A DNA stretch of 64,000 nt from Cristatella mucedo (taxonomy: Eukaryota; Bryozoa; Phylactolaemata; Cristatellidae). Location of the stretch: NCBI GenBank assembly GCA_009760855.2, contig WPIO01000080.1:183501-247500 (forward strand), read 5' to 3'. Below the pieces are notes generated by a model. It did not search any database. It saw nothing but the letters and a program-made list of their open reading frames with translations, and was not told the DNA's origin. The translations under genes and the position numbers were made by a program. Shown piece by piece: positions 59,065-64,000 of this stretch (within the stretch, counting starts at the first letter, position 1; each line of letters starts with the position of its first letter).

Positions 59065-59330
59065 GTAATAATAATAAATAATAATTCATTTTGTATAGTG
59101 CCATCAGAGAAACTGAATCATTGTCTAGGCACTTAACAGATGTTGTAAAGAAGCATTGATACAATGAATAGTGGCATTTCGCAATGCCATTAAGCATAAC
59201 ATTGTTAGGTGTGACATGCGCAGGATCAGCACGTAGACAGGATTAGTAGGAGCAAGCAAGCACAGTTGCAGCATGCATAAGCACACAAAGGACGAATTGC
59301 ATGAATCCGTCAATGCTGTGGTGTGAGAGA
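59065..59330 (-). mobile_element. LINE-A 3' UTR fragment
   Basis: Plus strand AATAATAATTCATTTTGTAT, AGTGCCATCAGAGAAACTG, TGTCTAGGCACTTAACAG, and inverted GCATGC/GCACGT 3' UTR blocks ending GACGAATTGCATGAATCC. It is diverged, and a (GA)n run follows. Confidence 0.7.
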
Positions 59331-59952
59331 GAGAGAGAGAGGGAAAGAGAGAGGAACGAAAGTGAGAGGAGATGAAGGAGAGAGTGAGGAGAGAGAAGAG
59401 AAAGAGGGAAGGAAGAGAAGAGAGAGCTTGAACATGTACTGGTGGCTACCAGCCTCGTGAAGCAAGTCATTGAGAAACCAGAAAACCAGAACATACCGGA
59501 GTTCTCCCTCCTGGGGAGCTAAGGCCAAACAATCACTGCAGGCTGGCTGGCTGACCTAGGGAGCCGACTGCATTTCCTTTCGTCCCACCTGGGCTTGTTT
59601 TCATTATAAACTAGCCACCGAAGGCCATGTTGTTGTTCCTGGTGTGATGCACTCTGGTGCTCCATTATGAATAGAGTTAAGACAATGAGCTGCTAACTGC
59701 CCTTTTTTTTACCAACGGTACCCTCCCCACTTCTGCTGTTCGCCATGTCTGGCATGTCACGTGGTGCCTGTCACATTCCTGTGTCGCCTGTCTGCTGTGT
59801 GTATTTGCCGTGTCGCATGCCACCTCAGCAACTGGAGCAGTTTACTGCGTCAAGTGTGGCTGCTCTGTGATGCAGAATTACAAAGTGGAAACCAAGGACG
59901 CACATATACATTGCCTATGCATTGTATACATTTTGCATGTGCTGTATATAAG

Positions 59953-59969
59953 TATATATATATATATAC

Positions 59970-60034
<65 letters not shown>
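59953..60034. repeat. (TA)n microsatellite
   Basis: About 80 bp of TA with three TACA interruptions. Confidence 0.95.
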
Positions 60035-60036
<2 letters not shown>

Positions 60037-60152
60037 CACACGTATACTTACATGTATTGGGAAGAGGTGAATGAGAAAACTGACCGGCTGAGCTGAGCTG
60101 GACTACATATTCGCCTGGTTGCTGGCAAACGACTTGACTCATGTAGGTCCGA

Positions 60153-60562
60153 TTATCCGTCGATCAAGCAATACGTGGGCTTGGACGTTCGTTTCGAGAG
60201 ATGTGGCAGTCGCTCAGTCAGGCCTCTCAGTTTCTCGGCCAGCTCAGACATGTGAACTGCACGCACGGCGGTGAGGCCACGAGCCAATGAGCACTGGATG
60301 TCGGCTCGTGGCCACAGTCGCCTCTGAGCCGATGTCGCCAGGCACTCGCTCAATGCGCTTTGTGCACTCTCCTTCGTGCGTAAGTCTGCCGAGCACTGCA
60401 GGGTGCTAAGGTCAGGGTAACACAATGTGGCTCTGCCAAAGCCATTACTTATTAGATTGTGGTCAGTGACAAGTCTACAGGCCTATAGACAGAAGCACTG
60501 ATGCACTCTGGCTTGTCTGGCTGCAGTCGCTTCCAGACGATATGGCTACAACACGATCTTGC

Positions 60563-60593
<31 letters not shown>

Positions 60594-60965
60594 GTAATAA
60601 TAATAATAATAATACATTTGGATAGGGCCCTCAGAGAACTTAATCTCTTTCTAGGCACTTTATATACGCTGTAAAGGAAACACATACAAGTATGGTTAGT
60701 GGCAGTATGCACGGTGTTAGCATGCTTAAGCACGCTGAGCACGAATCACATGGTGGAACCACTAAATGTCTGTTTCTTATTACGATAGTTGCAGCTGCAT
60801 TTGCCCACGTACGTCTGACTCGATGCTGGTAGCCGGCGTGCAGCCAGCTGAGATCGCTGGGTGTGGCTTCCCTGCATATAGCTGTCCCACTTCCGAAGTC
60901 GGGTTTAGCTCGAGCAGCAGCTGCAGCTGCATCACGGCAGCTGTGGAATGGCCAGCCGGCCAGGT
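60153..60965 (-). CDS. Candidate gene fragment: two phase-compatible exons (60965-60813, 60395-60153)
   Basis: On the minus strand, an exon after the acceptor TTAACCTTAG reads TWPAGHSTAAVMQLQLLLEL, then NPTSEVGQLYAGKPHPAIS, to SIESD and a donor GAC|GTACGT. It is 153 nt and in phase 0 at both ends. After a 417 bp intron, the acceptor CTGCAG leads in phase 0 to CSADLRTKESAQSALSECLA, then RRLWPRADIQCSLARGL, LAEKLRGLTERLPHLSKR and a stop at 60153. The joined peptide is 131 residues with normal amphipathic composition and no low-complexity bias. No domain is recognised. Upstream exons would lie above 61 kb. Matching phases make this better than chance, but it is unproven. Confidence 0.3.
60562..60770 (-). 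mobile_element. LINE-A 3' UTR fragment with long (TAA)n
   Basis: About 50 bp of TAA repeats, then ATTTGGATAGGGCCCTCAG, TCTTTCTAGGCACTTTATA and the inverted 3' UTR to GCACGAATCACATGG. It lies inside the candidate minus-strand intron, in the sense orientation. Confidence 0.8.
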
Positions 60966-60984
60966 CTAAGGTTAAACAAATATA

Positions 60985-61132
60985 GAAAAAATATAGTTAA
61001 TTTGTATAGCGCCCTAAGAGAACTTAATCACTATTCAGGCGCTTCACATGTGCCTCGGGGCTCGAGCCCACGACCTCAGCTAGACCTTCGTCGGGGCGAG
61101 CACCTTAACCGCTGGACCAAACCAGCTCGGCT
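60985..61132 (-). mobile_element. SINE-1 copy
   Basis: Plus strand TTTGTATAGCGCCCTAAGAG, AGGCGCTTCACATGTGCC, TCGGGGCTCGAGCCCACGAC, CACCTTAACCGCTGGACC: full layout inverted, with A and B boxes recognisable. Confidence 0.8.
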
Positions 61133-62108
61133 AGATAGGCTCTAGGAACTAGCCCGGCTAGCGATTTCAGGCCCTGCCTATGAACCAGCCGCTTTGGTTT
61201 GCTTCACCTGGTGTAGCTGCCGCCCTTAAGCTTAAATTGCTTGATGTGGGGTCAATAAGTTATTAGCAGTTGCTTTCAATGTAGATTTGTAAAAGTGTTA
61301 GGTCATGCCTTGCTCGGGTGTCTGCCTTCACGTGAGCCTGTGCACGGCGGTGCAGGATGCCCTAGAGCTCTGGAGTGGGATGCATGTGGTGTGACGTAGG
61401 AGGTAGGAGACATGGACGACTGTAGAACTCGAGGACTTGATAGGTGGAGATTATGACCAAGAACACAAACGGTGATCCACTAGTGCCATGCCCCTTGTCC
61501 TTGGAGCTGGGAAGCTGAGTGAGCCGATGTCGGTCGTGCCTGTCTGACACGTGATGCTTGACCACGTGACACAGATTGACCACGGCCGGCGACCATCGAT
61601 GACCTGTTTCCAGCCTAGGAAGGGATTTATTGTCGATCTATTAATTCTGCCGAGGCTTAGCAGGAAGTCTTACTATAAAGGTGTGGTGAGGGTGGCAGGA
61701 CACAACGGCTGCCATATACAGGTCTCCCAGGTTGGCAGTTTGTAATGAAAGCTGCCGTGGTTACGACCGGTGGCTTTCCTCAACTGCCGGGAATGACACG
61801 GATATCGGGTATCGTGGATATCGTGAGGTTCGTGTGTTGATCATCTCTGGTGTTAGCTGTTGATTAAAGTGTTTCTAGCGCTGGGCACAGGAGGCCACGA
61901 GGCCGTGGCATCCAGATTGCGATCCTTCGATCTGCTGTAGAATCGAACTATCTCGATCAAAGCCGTGCATTTGGTTTTGAACAAAGGAGCAATCTGACTG
62001 AAGCAGCGCTGAAGCATTAGCAGCAACAGCATGAAATGCAGCGATTCATGCAGTCGTCCTCTATCTCTGCTACTGTCAGTCGCCTTTCTTCTTTGCTTGC
62101 CTTGTCAG
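61133..62108. other. Stretch without a supported gene
   Basis: Two medium frames (61362-61583 minus, 61551-61745 plus) have ordinary composition but no domain or matching splice sites. Nothing is called. Confidence 0.3.
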
Positions 62109-62484
62109 CTCTTCTGTCGAGGCCTACTTGAAATCTTTTCTCGATGAGTGCTTGCAGCAGGCGGGTTCTCACTTGAATGTGCATACGAGCTGGGCTGACT
62201 TGCTGCTCCCACAACAAATCCTATCCTCTGCCGAATCTTGTCTTTCCTCCCTATTCAGACAGCCACTCGGTCGGATTGACCCAGTTGCAGCAGCTAGCAA
62301 TGAGCAACAGCAGCACGAGGCAGCAGCAGCCAGTGGTGCAGGAACCAGAGGTCTGGGGCCCATTTGCCCTCTTTGCCTACAGTGGGACAGAAAGCTGGGC
62401 CACCCCTATTCCTACACCGCCACCCTCACCAACGAAGGAACTATTTTGTTAGTACCACTAAACAAGCAACTGCCAAATTCGTGA
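62109..62484 (+). CDS. Candidate internal exon, unknown product
   Basis: A good acceptor (CTTTCTTCTTTGCTTGCCTT followed by GTCAG) ends at 62108. The frame then reads SSVEAYLKSFLDECLQQAG, NVHTSWADLLLPQQILSSAE, a Gln/Ala-rich middle, and GPICPLCLQWDRKLGHPYS before a stop at 62484. An overlapping frame (SNSSTRQQQPVVQEPEV, PIPTPPPSPTKELF) is an alternative. The 3' end of the exon is not fixed: GTTAGT at 62447-62452 is a possible donor. It may join the CpG-rich region upstream and small exons downstream into one gene. Confidence 0.2.
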
Positions 62485-62933
62485 CGAGTAAACACTACGA
62501 TTTTGTGCTATAATTTTTAATTAATTGTGAGTTTATCCCGCTTGAAACTTCTGATGGTCTTGCCCCTATATAAAAATTTTGAAAAGAAATCGACTGCTCC
62601 TCAATTGGCAGCAGCGACTACCAGCAGCAGCAAGCTGGAGGCACCTGTTGCTGTGTCAGCTTCGGTGCCTGCCTCAGCTGTGCTGCCGTTGTCGAAGGAC
62701 ACAGCAACTGCTGTTGTCCTCATTGTTTAAGACAGTCGGCCTGCTAACTGTTGGCCAACAATGGAGCTGTTTGTGCGTCGTGACCGACACCGACGGCTAT
62801 TGGCAAACAGATTCATTACTTTCTTCTCTATTGGGCGTTGTGGTGGAATGTGGCACCAAGTGAGGACGGTGCACAGGCCCAGCGGCTAGGGCAAGGTCAG
62901 CCACACCTTCATCTGATATGGGAGAGGCAGAGG

Positions 62934-62934
<1 letters not shown>

Positions 62935-63030
<96 letters not shown>
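62935..63030. repeat. (GA)n microsatellite
   Basis: About 96 bp of uninterrupted GA. Confidence 0.95.
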
Positions 63031-63032
<2 letters not shown>

Positions 63033-63715
63033 ACAGTGCTGAATCAGTTTCATCTATTCAGACTTCCTCATCCTCCTCTTGTCTGGCAAGCCTGTGGCAG
63101 TGTCGACTGTCTGCATCCTTATCGAAGTGTCGTATAATAATGCACTATTTTGATCTGCCCTTCCACCCTGCTCGGCCGTTGAGAAGTCCTCAGTCATTGT
63201 TCCTGGTCGCATCCTATCGACAACTGACGCTGCTGAATCAGAACTGTAGCTGCTGCATCTCTATTCTACCCATTTTCCTGTGCCCTGCCTCGGCTCCACT
63301 TTCTGCTATGTCTGTCCATGTTATGTTTGCTCACTCCACTGTCTCTGTCAGCTTTCTGTCGGTTTCAGTCTGTCTTGTCCATCTGTCTCTCCATCTCCCT
63401 CTCTCCCTGCCACTGTCTCTGTCAGCCTCACATATGCACTGGCACATGCTCACACCCACACACACACAGCCACACAAATCCACACACTCCCATCCACATA
63501 CACCGTCACCCACTCACACACACTCTGTTGCACACGAACTCGTGCATGTATGCACGCACATAACTTACTCCTTTGTCGTCACAGAATTCATTTCGTTTGC
63601 TCAGTCACTCTCTTCCTCGTGAGCAATCTCTTACCTTATGCATATCACTTCATCTCGTGTTCATACATGCCTTCTCATTGTTCCCTTGATTTCGTCGGAC
63701 TGTGCATACTCACAG

Positions 63716-63745
63716 CTACCCACAGCTGATGCAGCAGCTTATAGG
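63716..63745 (+). other. Candidate micro-exon with strong donor
   Basis: ATACTCACAG ends at 63715 and CTACCCACAG at 63725, both acceptor-like. TATAG|GTGAGC at 63744/63745 is a strong donor. A 19 or 29 nt exon is possible, but short matches of this kind also occur by chance. Confidence 0.2.
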
Positions 63746-63928
63746 TGAGCTCCATCCGTCGCCTGCCTATCCCCTATCCCAGCCATTCCATTGGCTGTGA
63801 GGGCCTTTCTCAATCTGAGCTTCTTGGTTATGGCCAGCAGCATTAGCAGTGGCAGTTGCATTAGCAGCAATGTCGGTCGGAGAAAGTGAGAGGAGAAAGA
63901 GTGAGGAGAGAGAAGAGAGAAGGAAAAA

Positions 63929-63930
<2 letters not shown>

Positions 63931-64000
<70 letters not shown>
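63931..64000. repeat. (GA)n microsatellite running off the window end
   Basis: At least 70 bp of GA reaching the last base, so its true length is unknown. Confidence 0.95.

Overview
This is a 64 kb piece of an animal nuclear genome. The evidence is spliced genes with GT-AG introns, RING/B-box (TRIM-type) proteins, L2/CR1-type LINEs, tRNA-derived SINEs and very abundant microsatellites. I cannot name the species. The low gene density and repeat load suggest a large invertebrate genome, but that is inference. No bacterial operon, CRISPR array, rRNA gene or intact functional tRNA gene was seen.

Layout: 1-1.8 kb is non-coding with a GCN repeat. At 1.84-7.27 kb lies a complete two-coding-exon TRIM gene (1277 residues: RING, two B-boxes, coiled coil, long disordered Ser/Ala/Gly region, C-terminal beta-propeller-like domain). 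Its 1.59 kb intron is packed with retroelement debris. At 12.35-13.83 kb lies a shorter paralogue (490 residues) on the same strand, with RING, B-boxes and coiled coil only. Both genes have a splice-acceptor-like site just upstream of the ATG, implying a separate 5' UTR exon. From 14 to 46 kb I find no convincing gene. That stretch is fragments of two LINE families, SINEs, simple repeats and one duplicated unclassified repeat. At 47.0-47.8 kb there is a 750 bp (CTGCCG)n/(CCG)n block. At 52.2-54.2 kb a nearly identical 300 bp inverted repeat surrounds an internally deleted LINE. Much of 54.2-57.5 kb is strikingly CpG-rich and could be a promoter region. From 60 to 63.8 kb there are candidate exons of unrecognised genes: a phase-compatible pair on the minus strand and looser candidates on the plus strand.

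Repeat families (working names). LINE-A is an L2-type element whose 3' end is a stem-loop (GCGCCTAGAAAGAG / CTCTGAGGGCGC) followed by (ATT)n. LINE-B is a second L2/CR1-like element whose 3' end finishes in repeated ATTAC. SINE-1 has a tRNA-like head and a 3' tail almost identical to LINE-A, which suggests LINE-A machinery moves it. SINE-2 has a perfect B box and a different body.

The TRIM pair probably encodes cytoplasmic E3 ubiquitin ligases. The long form carries a substrate-recognition propeller that the short form lacks. All functional statements are inferred from domains. No similarity search was possible.
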